64,000 nt of DNA from Mantis religiosa. Lineage: Eukaryota; Arthropoda; Insecta; Mantodea; Mantidae. Both the position numbers and the translations under genes were made by a program. Below are positions 10,029-22,640 of the stretch, piece after piece. Numbering within the stretch: position 1 is the first letter of the stretch; the number at the start of each line of letters is the position of its first letter. The stretch spans positions 80,728,664 to 80,792,663 of the forward strand of contig CM060952.1 in the NCBI GenBank assembly GCA_030765055.1, in the 5' to 3' direction. The notes below the pieces were generated by a model. It searched no databases and was not told where the DNA came from. It saw only the letters and a program-made list of their open reading frames with translations.

Positions 10029-13000
10029 CGAACGTACAGATGACAGCCTCATCACAGACAGTTGGGTAAGAGATAGGCCGTGTCGCGTGCTTGTGGACAC
10101 CTGGACAGCCGTTATATTCAACAGACCTGACGTAGCCAGGGGTTTTCCGTCGAAAAAACCTAGCCGAAAATACCAGCTAGTGATGGCATCGGTCGAAAAC
10201 TTGCCTGTGGAGAGGGAGGCCCAGCTGCAGTTGACCTTGGGGCGGAGTGTGGATATTCGTCGCGAAGGTGGCTGAGGAGGTGATACTGGGACAGGCTACC
10301 TTCAGGAGCCACGAGGCGACGGTCGATTTCGCCAGGAAGGTTCTGCGGCTAAAAGGATACGAGTTTATGCTCCGGCACCCCGAAGGGCACCTTGGAATCT
10401 GCAGGGCCATTCTGAGAGAAGACGTGGTTGGCCCCGCGAGAAGCGAGGTGGTGGTGACGGCGCGACTGGAAGGCCAGCGGACGAAGAACCTGATGATAGA
10501 CCGGGGGACGCCAGTGCACGGACTCTGTCTAGCCAGGACATTGTTGCCGTGCTGAGCGGAGGTGCCAGTGAGGCTGCTCAACCCAGCAGACACCGATCAC
10601 ATCTAGGCCGCGGCGGAGTTGCGTACGTGCAGGCCATTGTCAGCGTAACGCCAATGGACAACACCCAGGAGCCGGTGTCGATGCAACACACGCGACCTCG
10701 GCTGGAAGGCTTACTGGAGAGGGCGGAATACCACTTGACCGTAGAACAGCTAGAAAAGGTTCAACAGCTGTTGAGACAATACCAGCGCGTCTTCAGTCTA
10801 GGCAACAGCGACTACGGCTACACGGACCAAGTGATCCACCACATCATCAACTATTCGGGTCAACCATCCAATGCGTTCCGCTGGCCAAACAAGCGGCGGT
10901 ACGGGACATGCTGTAGGACATGAGATACAGAGGAGTGATCGAAGAGTCTGACAGCCCTTGGTGTTCCCCTGCAGTCGTGGTGTAGAAGAATGGCGAGCTA
11001 CGTTATGCGTGAACTACAGGAAGCTGAACGCTGTCACCAGGAAGGACTATTTCCTCTTACCCCGGATTGACGACACTCTGGACACGCTTGCTGGTGCGCA
11101 GTGGTTCTCGACCCTGGACCTGAAGTTGGGTTACTGGCAGGTGGCTCTAGAATCGAGAGACAAGGAGAAGATCGCATTCGACAGGCCGAGGGCTTTGGCA
11201 GTACACAGTTATGCCCTTTGGTCTCTGCAACGCACCAGCTACCCTCCAATGTCTCATGGAGTCACTAATGAGAGGATTGGATTATGACGTCTTCCTACTA
11301 TACCTGGACGACATCATCGTCGTTGACAAGCTGTTCGAAGACCATCTCGACAACTTGAGCAAGGTGTTACAGAGACTGCAGGCGACTAACCTGAAGCTGC
11401 ACGTGAAGAATTGCCAGCTCTTCCGCAAGGAAGTCAACATTACCACCGCTTTATGAAGGGCTCCAACATTGCCAAGCACCTCAACCGCCTGAGAGAAGAA
11501 CACCGGCCTTATGTGCGGACGGAGGATGCCGAAGGCGCTTTCCAGCAGCTGAAGCAGACATTTCATTGGAGGCGTCCTATCCCATGTCCAGGATGGCCAC
11601 GAGCAGGTGAAAGCCTGTTACAGCAAGACAGTGTCTAAGGCAGAGAAGAACTACTGCGTCACCCGGCGAGAGCTTCTGGCGGTAGTGAAGACCTTGTAAC
11701 ACTTCTACAAGTGTCATTTCACCTGAGGACTGACTACTCCACTCTAACTTGGTTAGTTAGTTTTAGAAACCTGGAGGGTCAAACAGCCCGTTGGGTCCAG
11801 AGACTGCAAAAGTACGACGTCACCTCCGAATATCGCAGAGGGAGGAGCCACGCCAATGCAGACGCCATGTCCCCAAGTCCCTGGCCACAAGTGTGGTGAT
11901 AATACACCAGAGTGGAAGAGAGGGAGCGAGCCGAAGCTGTCAGAGTGCTCACGGCAGTGCTTGCGAACCGATGGGATAACGCACGCCTGGGGAAGGAGCA
12001 GCTGATGGACGCAGACTTGGGGCCACTCTAGAGAGAAGTGGAGGCACGGCCAATACCAACCTGGGAGGTCATCGCAGCCAGAAGCGCTGCATACAAGTCG
12101 TACTGGACCCAATGGGACTCACTGAAGCCCTAAGAGGGCATCCTGTTCCGGGTATGGGAATCATCCGATTGGAAGACGCATTGGTACTTACCCGGAGTAA
12201 GATCCCGGAAGTCCCGGAAGTCTTGGAGGATGTGAACGCAGGTACTTTAGGACACCTGGGAACAAACCGAACGATAGACAAACACTGACAGCACTACTAC
12301 TGACTGAGGCTCCGAGCAGAAGATGAGAGATGGTGCCCCTTAATTTCGTGTGTGCGCGGCGAGTAACGGCCCCCACACTAGAAGGTGGGGTCGCATGCAG
12401 TAGTACAACGTTAGAGCGCCTTTCGAACGCATCGCTGTACCATAGCTGTACCATTCCCAGTGTCCGACCGAAGTAACAAGTACCAGATGGTAGCCATGGA
12501 CTACTTCACCAAGTGGCCGGAGGTATATGCCATCTCGAACCAGTAGGCGAAGGCGATCACTGACTGCCTCGTGGAGCAAGTGTTCTGCCGTTTTGGGGTG
12601 TCGTTAGAGCTCCACAGGGACCAGGGCACCAATTTTGAGTCCAACCTGATCAAGGAGGCACTGGAAAGACTTGGAGTGAACAAGACCCGCACAACACCTC
12701 TACATCCCCAGTCGGGTGGCATGGTCGAAAGACACATCAAGACACTAGAACACCTGAGGAAGTTCGAGGTTAGCCATCAGCGAGACTGGGACGTCAAGGT
12801 GCCACTGTTCTTGCTGGCTTACTTCTCCTCAACACACGACACCACTGGGATAACGCCAGCAAGCTTTATGTTCGGCCCTTGGGACCTAGCCTTTGGGCGT
12901 CCCCACATGAAAACCCGGTACGACAGGCAAGCCAACAGCCAAGAATTCTAGCAAGGTGGCCTGGTCCGGTTGTACCGCCCTACCCGAACTAAAGGACGTT
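10029..13000 (+). pseudogene. Gypsy-type pol remnant (PR-RT-RH-IN), multiply disrupted
   Basis: Fragments appear in normal Ty3/Gypsy order across several frames. They are: a protease remnant (RVLVDTWTAVIF near 10090, where DTGA is expected); an RT start (QQLLRQYQRVFS, near 10760); RT (NYRKLNAVTRKDYFLLPRID, FSTLDLKLGYWQV, MPFGLCNAPATLQCLME, and the catalytic LLYLDDIIV near 11300); RNase H (SKTVSKAEKNY then RRELLAVVKTL); RH end (GQTARWVQRLQKYD); and an integrase core (HRDQGTNFES, HPQSGGMVERHIKTL near 12610-12750). Stops and frameshifts separate nearly every block, so no enzyme can be made. Catalytic YLDD is intact but stranded. I did not find the integrase HHCC zinc-binding part. Confidence 0.85.
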
Positions 13001-13171
13001 GTCCAAGACTTTAACAACCGTGGCAAAGACCGTACGGGTGGTAAAGACAATTAACGACGTGGTCTACCGCATCCAGAAGGTGTCCCAAGGAATGATGTTG
13101 GTGGTATACCTGGATCGGTGTTACACATTTTACGATGGTGTTGTTCGAGACGACCAGTCTTGAGGGGGTAG

Positions 13172-13582
13172 TGTTACCAAAGGCATTATTGTGTTTGCTG
13201 CGACAAGCGGGAGTCGGGCGTGTGGGCAGGAGAGCTGGCGCCTGTCGAGAGAAAGAAAGAGACAGAGAGAGCCTCCGAAATTTTCTGTATTTCTCTTGTC
13301 GCCGCGAATGTTCCCGAAAAGTCTACGGCATTCTAGAAACAATGACTGGAGGCATAAATACTGGAAAGTGTTAAGAAGCAGCGGTGATGTGATGGTTATT
13401 GCGTCGGTGGACTTTGAAATGTACCGCAGTGATTTCTTACCTACTATTTCTTTCTAACGTTTTGTTTACGTGCGGCGGAGCACCGAGTCCATCTTCATGA
13501 CAGCGAATTTTTACTGTAATAAAGAGTGTTTTAAATTTCTGCAAACCAGACTTTAAGAGTCTACGTAACCTACGCAGTCGCA
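13172..13582 (+). repeat. 3' LTR of Gypsy-type element 3
   Basis: Starts TGTTACCAA after a purine-rich tract (TTGAGGGGGTAG, 13160-13171) and ends GTCGCA. It is the uninterrupted counterpart of the 5' LTR and shows the empty SINE A target site (GGCATTCTAGAAACAATG). Confidence 0.85.
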
Positions 13583-13945
13583 ATAGAGAGAGTGAGTTAG
13601 AGTCAGTCAGTGTGTGTAGAGTAGTGCATTACAGTGAACAGTGTGGTACATTCCAAGCACCGAGATAAGGGGCCGGCAGGCTGTCAAACGGTGTAGGAAG
13701 CAGTTCAGGGGATGAAATCGCCGAGTTGTCGAAGCATCTTACGTGTAAATACCGAAGCTGTGTTCAGAAGTTATGTGTAGCTCTGTGTTGGGGTGGGACC
13801 TGTGTGCAGGTCAGCAGCAAAAAGGGTGCGTGCTACAGACACTGAAAGGATCGCTGACGAGTCGTCTTGAAGCGTTGTATTTGTGTAAAAGAAAGGCTGA
13901 TTGTACGATGGCAATGAACTAAGGATTTTGGTAAAAATTAAGAAG
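13583..13945 (+). repeat. Family X, right half
   Basis: Continues family X after the Gypsy insertion: GTGTAGAGTAGT, GTGGTACRTTCCAA, AGTTYACGTGTAAAT-like and AAGGCTGATTGTACG blocks match 54180-54500. Together with 8524-8866 it restores the copy's layout. Confidence 0.75.
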
Positions 13946-15628
13946 TTTGTCGTGTTTTCACAATGTATTTAATGGAAGCTAATAAATTATTTGAAGCGAG
14001 TTGTCAACTACCTGAGGATATGGAATTAAACTTTTTCTGAATCTTGGCACTACAAACATAACTATTGATATCTTACATCCACTAATATTCGAATTGTGAA
14101 TAAATTTTGGATTTATAATAACGATTTTCAGAGCACAGATTGCCTGAGTGGCTGAAATAATGGGGCATATCCAGAGGCGACAACCATGTGTGTACAACCG
14201 GCGGAGCGCGGCATTTAGGCGTTACTGACTCCGATAGTCAATCATACCTAAGAGTTAATTGACCACTTAAAGTCCTTCTAAACGGTCCAAGAGATGTGCA
14301 GAACTATGGATCGAGTGGAACAACTGTTGAGATAAACCGTCAAACCACGGACAACGTCTGGTATTTCACTTAAAATATAACAAAACACGTACTTACTATA
14401 TTTACCTATGTTTCCTAAAAGCAATCATATTTGATTGGTTACTAAGGAGTAACGATGTGCCTGTTTATGTTTTCTGTCAAGTGGCGAGTTTCTTATGCAA
14501 AGATTACACAAGGGTAGTGACATACATCGATAGCACCTCCAGGCCACTTCATCTTCTAAGGATCAAAACCAAGTTCTGACTTTCATTATCTGGTCTCTCA
14601 CATGACCTCCACTCACTCCAGTACAAAATGTCCCTGCAAACGGTTGTTCCGTTATCTATTTCAAGTTAACTGAGATAAACATTTAAAGATATTTGTCTTA
14701 TTACATAGGGATACATCAGGCTTAAGTAATAGTCCAACGGTTTAAGACATAGTCGCTTTACAGTCCATTGCTTTTGCACAGCTAAGAGATACAAAAATGA
14801 ATAACGGCTTTGCAATTGAGAAAATGATAAGTAGAAAATTCAAATAACAAGGAATACCTGGAATAGTTCAACAAAATATTTAATTGAAAAATTGTGTATT
14901 TTAACGAGATTTAGATTCTTTGAAACAGTAATATTTTGTCTATTTGTTATTGCATATCAGTTATACAAAAATCACTGGCTTACTCGCTGGAATTTCTCAG
15001 ATGCTACCAGAACTTTCCGAAGGGGGAGAAAAAGAACGCTCCAGGACACAGTATCTCTGGATAATGGTGCTTGTGTTTACGTCAGATCATTTCTTCTCGA
15101 ATAACACGTGATATAGCGGCTGCGTCGCGACACAAAATAAGGCTATTTTTGAGAAAATGTAAAAAAAAAAAAAAAAAAAAAATGTTTTCCTTGTGAAGGT
15201 TAATTTGACGTGGAATTTGTGTTAAAACAGTCCTTAGCGAAATACTTAGCTTAAGTGCCAATTTTGGCAATTATTTTAGTTATATCTGCGGTTCACAACC
15301 GTATCAGCAAAATTCATATTTGTAAAATCCAAGCTCGATTCCCGTCGTACAGTAGGTGTAGTCTGACGTTGGATATTTCGTGATTTTCCCCAGTCGAAGG
15401 CCTAGGCCTAGGCCTTGTGGCTCTGCCACAATTTCCTTTACGTTATTTCCCTTCCACTGTTTCCTATGCGTCTTTTAGGCGCAATTCTAGCTTTCGTGGT
15501 ACAAGATGGTATCGGACAAATGCCTATTTAAATGAGAGAGTACTCCCCGTGGACACTAGAAGACTGTATATTTGGCGGGGCGTACATCGGTCTGTTCTGA
15601 AAGCTCTATATCTTAAAGATGATTGACT
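13946..15628. other. No recognisable gene
   Basis: AT-rich sequence with a 20-A run near 15161-15181 and short module matches to family Z near 14710-14780 (AAGTAATAGTCCAACGGTTT). Short open frames are unsupported. Confidence 0.5.
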
Positions 15629-15637
15629 GCGCACGCG

Positions 15638-15677
<40 letters not shown>

Positions 15678-15680
15678 CAC
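15629..15680. repeat. (CG/CA)n dinucleotide repeat
   Basis: GCGCACGCGCGCG passing into (AC)n. Alternating purine-pyrimidine DNA directly precedes the left TSD of the next SINE. Confidence 0.95.
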
Positions 15681-15685
15681 AAGAA

Positions 15686-15949
15686 ATGTATTTGACATTT
15701 TTTTTAATTTACGTCCATCCCAACGTTAAGTTATATCGGACGGTGAATGAATTGGGTGAAATGACGCTAAAATGAGTCCAGGATCCATGGAGCTTAGAGT
15801 TACCCGACATTCGTCTTGAAGGATAAGGGAAAACCCCGGAAAAAACTTATCTAGATAACTCACCCTGACCAAGATTCGAACTCGGGACCTTTTGGACGTG
15901 AGGCAGACATGCCCCATCTACGCTACCGAGGCGGGCATGTATTTGACAT
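15686..15949 (-). mobile_element. SINE A, complete, with perfect TSD
   Basis: Minus-strand SINE A (15699-15936) between two perfect copies of ATGTATTTGACAT (15686-15698, 15937-15949). The T-run at the low end is the complement of its A-rich tail. The tRNA-like head with the B-box-like GATTCGAACTCGGGACC lies at the high end. Confidence 0.93.
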
Positions 15950-16099
15950 AAACTGTGCTTTAAGAACATCTATCTTTTTGGGCAATACGATTTTGTCTCT
16001 CTCTTACAGTTTACCAGTAACACAAAAGTCATTCAGAATAAAAAGAACTTCTGAGGAAAATTGAAGATATTGTCTTAGCGAACGCGTAAGTCTACCGAG

Positions 16100-16600
16100 A
16101 GAAATTAACACGCCTTGAAGGACAGCTGAAGTAATGAAGCGAGGCTATTACTACGCAAAATACCTTCCGAGAGATTTCCAGTTCCAGAAGCACCTACCTT
16201 GCCAGGCAGGCATATAGAGCCGATGAGAGGCCCGGAGTGCAGTGCGGCAGTGAGAGTTGGTGCGTATTGTCAGTGGAGAATGCAGCTCCGTGAGGAGAAG
16301 AGTCGGTGTCAGTGAGTTGTGCACGTTCAAAGCTCCAACGTTAAGTCATACCGGACGATGAATAAGTCAGCAAGCCATGAAACAGCCAGCGAAGCAGTTT
16401 ACGCGCGAATATCGGATTTGTGTTCAGAATCGGCTCCGCTGAGAGGCGGATTACTAACAGCAAAAGTTGAAGTGAGATAAAGAGACATACAGAAACACTG
16501 TAGAGACGTGTGCAATTTGTGCATTTGTGCAAAAGAAAAAGTGGTTTTATGTTAGCATTGAGCTAAGAATTTTTTTTAAATAAGTACTTTTGAAGCGAAG
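16100..16600 (+). repeat. Family X copy, diverged
   Basis: Matches other X copies through TTCCAGAAGCACCTACC, GAAGCAGTTTACGCG, GTGCATTTGTGCAAAAG and AGCATTGAGCTAAGAATTTT. A 31-bp SINE A tail fragment (about 16333-16363, minus strand) is embedded in it. Confidence 0.6.
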
Positions 16601-16654
16601 TTTGTCATCTTTTCTCATAGTATATACATTTTATTTGTAATGATTATTTCTTAA

Positions 16655-17225
16655 ACACAACGAGCGGGATGGCTCAGGCGTATTCGAGCGGCCTAGGGTC
16701 GATTCCCGTGTCCGATCTATCTGATCCATGTTATTTTTTCGGCGGTTCACCCGGGTCGCTGGATAAGGTTAATCACGTCCCCCGAATTTCCTGTACCTCC
16801 ATTTCACCTCCATCATCATTTCATATCACCTCTCAACTGGTGGTTTCTTTCAGGGTAGAAGTACCGGCGGGAGTCTCGGTGGCGCATGGCAGGATGATAT
16901 GCTCTCAGTGAATACCTTCTCCTCCGGCGGGACGGACTCCGGTCTCCGAGCCGGCCTAGTGGGCCGATTCCGGAACGCGGCTGTGTAAGCCTGCCTAGAG
17001 TATTCCTTGATCTGCGGGGCGGCCACCGGTTTCCGAACCGGTCTCGAGACGTATTCGGGGCCACCGTAGGTGGGATGACGATTATCCTGGACCGCCAGGG
17101 AGTTTCTATCTAGTATACTGTAATGACTCCTTGTCTCCTCTCACCTCATCTTCCCTCCCGGGGTACCCAACTAGAGGCATAGGTATAACAGACCAGTCTG
17201 GTCGACGTGCCGAATCCCCTCCAAA
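16655..17225 (+). repeat. SINE B (tRNA-like head, long GC-rich body)
   Basis: The head shows an A-box-like GGCTCAGGCG and a B-box-like GGTCGATTCCCG. It continues with CGGCGGTTCACCCGGGTCGCT and a GC-rich body (CCGGTCTCCGAGCCGGCC). An inverted relative occupies 34130-34610 (shared GAGCATATCATCCTGC and complement) and a more diverged one 30170-30540. Confidence 0.75.
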
Positions 17226-18566
17226 CAATCCAATTTCTTAAACATACGGTATTTTAATCAAAATCGTTAGAGGCACTTTTGAAAAAATAAAAATTGCTGA
17301 ACACTGTTCCATGTAAAAATATTATGGGAGTTCTTTTCTTGAAAACATCAGATTTTCTGAACATGAATATATGGAACTTGTAACACCAGTGTAACCAATT
17401 TCTCGTTTTCGTATGTTGTTCACACACGCAGATGATACTTTTCTTTTTGGTTTCAGGGGATCTTAAAACATGTATTTGGTATGAAAGCTTAGTGATACAT
17501 TTTTTATGAAACTTCCTTTAGTTAGTACTGTTAACATTTTCTCTGTCCCATGATAGAAAGGGGAGACAACGTTAGGTGGTTTTGTCTCTTGGTTCACAAT
17601 TGCGGAATTTTAAACGAAATTATCTGCCGGGCATTTTCGTAGCTTGCGACACGTCAAGAGATATGTCCAATATATGGCATATCATCGTTTTTAGGGCAGC
17701 TTATGTAACAACGAAAAAAATTGCCTAAAATATTAATCCTCTGCTCCACACAGATAACAAGAGACGACGTGCTTAAAACAGACTAATGTGACCAGGCACT
17801 TTCGAGGTTTTAGGGCGCTCTTTCCACCGTTTACCTCAGGTAGAGGAACGATAACGTCACATCCAAAACCTAATATTGAGATCATAAAAAGTTTTCTTTA
17901 ACACCAGCAAAACCTCCGAGTCAGACTTTTTAATTCTTATGCTGTACATTTATTTCACATTCTCTACTCACTTTTTATGAAAGTATTTTTTTTCTAATAT
18001 TATATTTCGTCTAAAATTGGATGTGGAGATTTTAGCGCTAAAGTATACGTTTTGAGACTTTCGAAAATTCTACTCTTGTACATACACACACTTATTGCTC
18101 TATCTACATCAAGATAAAGATTATCTTATTGTAGGTACAAGGGAATGCAGTAGAGTTTAAGTGATAGTCGTATGTTTTAAACAACTGGTCACTGTGTGAT
18201 GTTGATGTCTTTGAAACTCTGAACTTTTTGAGCAACCAAGAGTAAACCATTGTTAATTTGACATCTTTCTCTATTCACCTACGGAAGTTTATTTTCAAAT
18301 TTTCCTCTATTTATAGTGAAGGGTACAGAGAAACTGCGATGTACACATATCTATTGTAACTAACATACCGCATAAGAAAGGGATGACAGGACGTTGCAGG
18401 TGACGGGTAAACAGAGCACAGACACGCTAAGGTCTCTAAAGCTTCTGAGCTCGATGACCTTTGCTACTATGGTCGTATTTAAATTACTTTAGGATCCTGA
18501 CAGTTCCTTCGAAGGTTAAGGGAGGAAGAGTTTATGCGACAATGACAGTGAGTACTCGTCTTTTGC
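17226..18566. repeat. Family Z fragments, otherwise no gene
   Basis: Near 17450 a GGGGATCTTAAAACATGTAT module, and near 18060-18195 (reverse orientation) the ACAAGGGAATGCAGTAGAGT and TTTAAGTGATAG modules of dispersed family Z. Nothing coding is evident. Confidence 0.5.
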
Positions 18567-18676
18567 CCGCCTCGGTAGCGTAGATGGTAGCGTGTCTACC
18601 TCACGTTCAAGAGGTCCCGAGTTCGAATCTCGCTCAGGGTGAGTTACCTTGGTAAGGTTTCTCCGGGGGTTTTGAA
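18567..18676 (+). repeat. SINE A, 3'-truncated
   Basis: The head GCCCGCCTCGGTAGCGTAG and the B box region are present. The copy breaks after CTCCGGGGGTTTTGAAAAA, before the second hairpin arm. Confidence 0.88.
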
Positions 18677-18999
18677 AAAAAATAAATAGAGGGGACAGTT
18701 ACCGCTATCTTATTTAAGGAAATGCACAATTTAACATTATAAACTTTTAGAAAATGTAACTTCTGTGTTAAACCTACATTAAGTACACTTCAGGTTAAAA
18801 TGTACATTCAGAATTAGTTTTGAAAATACTAAGTTTGTAATGCTAATCTAATATGGCAAACAGCCAAATTAGATGTTCTAAAACATATTCTATAATTTGT
18901 ATGTTTAGGAAATTCGTTTAGTAAACTATTACGTTTAATGTGAAAAAGTATATTACGTTTCTCATGCTTATTCTTAATCGCGGCTTTCTGCGAAACAGT

Positions 19000-19232
19000 C
19001 CGCCTCGGTAGCGTGGTGGTAGCATGTCTGCCTCACGTTCAAGAGGTCCTGAGTTCGAATCTCGGTCAGGGTAAGATACCTGGATAAGGTTTTTTCCGGG
19101 GTTTCCCTTATCCTGAAAGACGAATGTCGAGTAACTCTAAGCTCTATGGACCCCGGGCTCATTTGAGCATCATTTCACCCATTCCATTCATCATCCGATA
19201 TGATTTAACGTTGGAGGACGTAAATTACAAAA
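19000..19232 (+). mobile_element. SINE A, near complete
   Basis: Plus-strand copy with head CCGCCTCGGTAGCGTGGTGG, B-box-like GAGTTCGAATCTC, hairpin arms GGATAAGG (19082-19089) and CCTTATCC (19106-19113), the ATTTGAGCATCATTTCACCC block, and the 3' end TTTAACGTTGGAGGACGTAA before an A-run. A useful reference copy. Confidence 0.92.
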
Positions 19233-19899
19233 AATGTGTTTAACATCTTCAGCGTTGCCTCAGTTTCATCTGTACAGTGCCTTAACAAGGCATTGTTCAA
19301 AATTGTTCCAGAAATATAAATATCAACAAATTAATTTAGGTAGTTTTATCGCTCTCTTGTCATCGCGCGCTCCAAGGCGTTTGTAAGCTTTCCCCACCAG
19401 CACACACCACGTGCTTCACGGCAGTTGTCAAAATCCTAGCATAACTTTAATTCTACCTTACTAATCCTTGTTTCACATAAGCTTGCCGCGTATCTCTTAA
19501 CGGTCACATAGTCCTCTCATTGGCTGCTATTGCAGTATAGACTGCTGTGCGGTAAAAATTAGTTCCTTACTTAACATGGTGATATATCTTTTTATGTTGG
19601 AAGAAAATTGTCAAATTTATATTTTCGTAACTGTTTGAATTAAATATATTACGCAATAGAGTTGATTTATTTGAAATGCATGTTAATTCTTAAACGAAGT
19701 AAAGAGGGGGTTCCTTTGCTCTCAAGCACATGGCACGATAGCACATGATTTAGCGGTAGTGATGACATATTTGTTTATATGACTTATCACTGATCTTGTT
19801 TTGAACTGGATTAGTCATATATCGCCATTCGAAGGTGTGTTGTACCGAGTGCGAAAGCTAAATTATTTTATTGATCATTTATTGCGCGTGTACTTATTA

Positions 19900-20345
19900 T
19901 ATGTATAATGGCAGAGTCTACCGCCAGTTTTTCGCTGAAGCATCGCAAGGGAAAATCTTTACAAAGCGGCGAAAAAAAGAATTGTGTTGCATGTGTTTTA
20001 ATGCACTAACCGAGAAGCATCCGTCTTTGTCAGCGATAGAAGTCGAACAGCTGTGCTCTGAACTTACAGGTGTTAGATGCGTATGAACATCGCGACATGT
20101 AATTTAGACAACATGAAAACTTACCACTCCAGGGGCGATATTGCTGTGTGGCGAAGACGTTATTTAAGGACAATCAGTCTGTACCGAGATGCAAGTCGCA
20201 AAATATACTACCTTGACGAGACGGATGAATGAACACACGACAAGTATGGCGTGACACGACTTTTAAGACTGAAAGACAAGCATTTTTGCAAGGTATGTGT
20301 GCTGGTTTTAAAAAATCCCAGTGGAAAAGGCCGAAGGCCTTTCAT
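19900..20345 (+). pseudogene. Decayed DDE-type (IS630/Tc1-like) transposase, N-terminal and mid remnants
   Basis: An ATG at 19908 opens MAESTASFSLKHRKGKSLQ, which loses frame in an A7 run. The adjacent frame continues NALTEKHPSLSAIEVEQLC and SELTG, a DNA-binding-type N-terminus. After a gap, YYLDET (near 20205) resembles the first catalytic Asp region of DDE_3 transposases, and LKNPSGKGRR follows near 20310. Internal sequence is deleted and frames are broken, so it cannot be active. Family assignment rests on the YLDET context and on the C-terminal remnants at 47.9 and 49.5 kb that may be relatives. Confidence 0.55.
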
Positions 20346-21075
20346 CATAAACTTGTTTCAGTTTCATTGCTCATTCATTCAGTTTCAACTTGCTCAGTTT
20401 CGTTATAAACTTGTACTTTTGCATGACTTCATAATCTTATTTGTGTGCTTTTATATATCTTCCTGGCGATTGTTATGACGTTTACTGCAGGTTTAAATGT
20501 GACGGGAAGGCACAGCCTATGGCCTATGGCGCGAAAGCATTAGCCAATTAGGATGAGGGAGAAGGTAGTTGCACGCGAAGTGATACATGTCAGCGGAGCA
20601 AGGTTATATGAAACAGAGATCAGAGAGAACAAGCGACTAGCCATCTGGCAGCCCTATACAGCCGCGCAATCTGTCCGGTACCGTCATACAGTATATATCC
20701 ATACGAATCTAGAAGCACTTCTGTAATATAAGGACATTAAACGAAGGGGAATGATGGATTCATAGCATGAAAGTAACTACCCCAGCATTCGTATAAATGA
20801 CAAGTCAGAGTGCGGGATCTCGCGGATCGAAACCTCGAATGCCAGCAGCACACGTTACTTCATCGCCATTCTCATTTGTATATCTATAGTAAGCAGTTGC
20901 TTATTCCAGAAAATTCCTCCATCCCAAACTACTTTGGGCATGAAACCTTTTTTTTTTTCCTCCCAAAATTTTGATTGTGTGAAAAATGACTAACAAGTTT
21001 CATTGAACTTTTCATGGTATTAAGATATTTTCTTGACAAACGAAATGTAATGTATATCTTGAATTTTCTGGGAAT
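20346..21075. repeat. Unassigned DNA and left part of a family Z copy
   Basis: Nothing recognised to about 20890. From there the family Z module CCATCCCAAACTACTTTGG up to TATATCTTGAATTTTCTGGG runs into the 5' LTR of element 1. It resumes after the 3' LTR at 28359. Confidence 0.6.
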
Positions 21076-21079
21076 GTCC

Positions 21080-22161
21080 TGTAACCGCAGTATCAGACAG
21101 CGATTAGGAGGCGGCGAATGAACTGAAATCACGAGAATTAAAAAAGAAGATAAATTAATGAAAATGCTTTGCTAAACTAATATAAAATATTGTTATATTA
21201 ATATGAAATTAGAATGAAATTAGAGTAATGATTAAAATAGCGGTTTAATTAAGAATAAGATGGGAAGAATATAATTTAAGACAACTAACATGCTAGAATC
21301 CATGTAAGGGAGAGAAAATATTTCTGTAAAATCTGAACACAAGTCGGGGAGACAGGAAGAGGTGACCGTTAGCCTCTTTGTTTAAGGAAAGGTTCAATGT
21401 CTGAGAACTATAAGCAAAAATGTGTAGGAACAATAAGGTTTTCTAGATGCGGTCAAGCGTAAGACCTAAAAGGATTTACTTTGCTGAGGCGATAACGATG
21501 TATACCGTTACAAAGAGCCCAGGGTAGGCGTGACCCAACTCACGGTGGGATGTAACGACAATGAGTTCGATGAGTTTTGCTAACCAATAAAGAAAAATCG
21601 AAATAAAATGAGAAACCAATAATAATGTAAGATTTGAGAAATAGGAAGAAGGGTGAGTTATTTTGGTCATGTGATAAGGGTTAGAGTAGGGATCAGAATA
21701 AAGTACGAATGGAATCGCAGAGGAGACGAAACATCACTTCAAAAGTCATACTACGAGGGGAAAGATGTGTTAGGGCGCGTGAAGAAGAAGTAGGGAAGAT
21801 TTCTAAGTCCGAAATGTAGGGAAGTCAAGAATAACGCAACCAGCGTGAGAGAAGCAGCAGAAGAAGTTTATAATAGCAAAGTATTCGCCGTATAAAGAAT
21901 TAAGAGAATTCTGTTAGGAAGTTTAGTAACAGGTGGTCACCGCTACAAATCAATCTAAATCAACGAACTTAGTGAGAATTAAATAAAATCATTTTTTGCA
22001 ACGAACCAGTGTATTATTGAGACAACTCAGCAGCCAACAAACAACAAATCCATTTCCTACAACCATTCACCTGAAGAACAAGAGATCTCATAGCTCCAAT
22101 TAGAACCCAAATCAAAAGTAAACACCAACCAATTTGAAATCTGACATGCGGGTATGCCGCA
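21080..22161 (+). repeat. 5' LTR of element 1
   Basis: 1082 bp, TG...CA ends. Short open frames inside it are repeated identically in the 3' LTR and look incidental. Confidence 0.97.
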
Positions 22162-22164
22162 TAA

Positions 22165-22182
22165 TGGCGCCCAACGTGGGGC
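22165..22182 (+). promoter_or_regulatory. Primer-binding site of element 1 (tRNA-Lys CUU type)
   Basis: TGGCGCCCAACGTGGGGC begins 3 nt after the LTR. It is the exact complement of the last 18 nt (with CCA) of animal tRNA-Lys(CUU), as used by several retroviruses and Gypsy elements. Confidence 0.9.
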
Positions 22183-22211
22183 TTCGAATTGTAGGAAATG
22201 GGTGAAATGTA

Positions 22212-22325
22212 ACGACGAAGGACGACTACAAGGAGAAGTGAGAAGAACGACGACGAAGGACGACTACGAGGAGAAGTGAGAAGAACGACGACGAAGGACG
22301 ACTACGAGGAGAAGTGAGAAGACCG
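22212..22325 (+). repeat. Three 38-bp tandem repeats in the element 1 leader
   Basis: GAAGGACGACTAC recurs with a 38-bp spacing (at 22217, 22255, 22293). It lies in the untranslated leader between PBS and gag, where packaging or dimer signals usually sit. The strand is strongly purine-rich. Confidence 0.9.
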
Positions 22326-22640
22326 ACGACGACAACTACGATGAGGACAGCAGAGACTACGAAGAAGACGGCAAAAACAACTACATAGAATTTTCCCCCA
22401 ACCAAGAGAGAAGTTCAAGTTCTTTCGACATCAACTGAGCCTACTAGACGACGAGCAGCACGACAAAAATTGGTAAAGACATCACATAAACACCACAGCC
22501 GTACAACAGAACTGTGAGTTACACATACTCAATTTATATTTCTTGTAAATGTAATATCATTCAGTGAAATCAATATCTATGTAATGTCTTAGTAATAAGT
22601 ATTTTGGAAGGGAAATTAGAAAATTTAAAGGGGAAATTCA

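Noticed and set aside
15417..15626. 69-residue plus-strand frame
   Set aside because: No start context, domain or splice evidence; ends in the dinucleotide repeat region.
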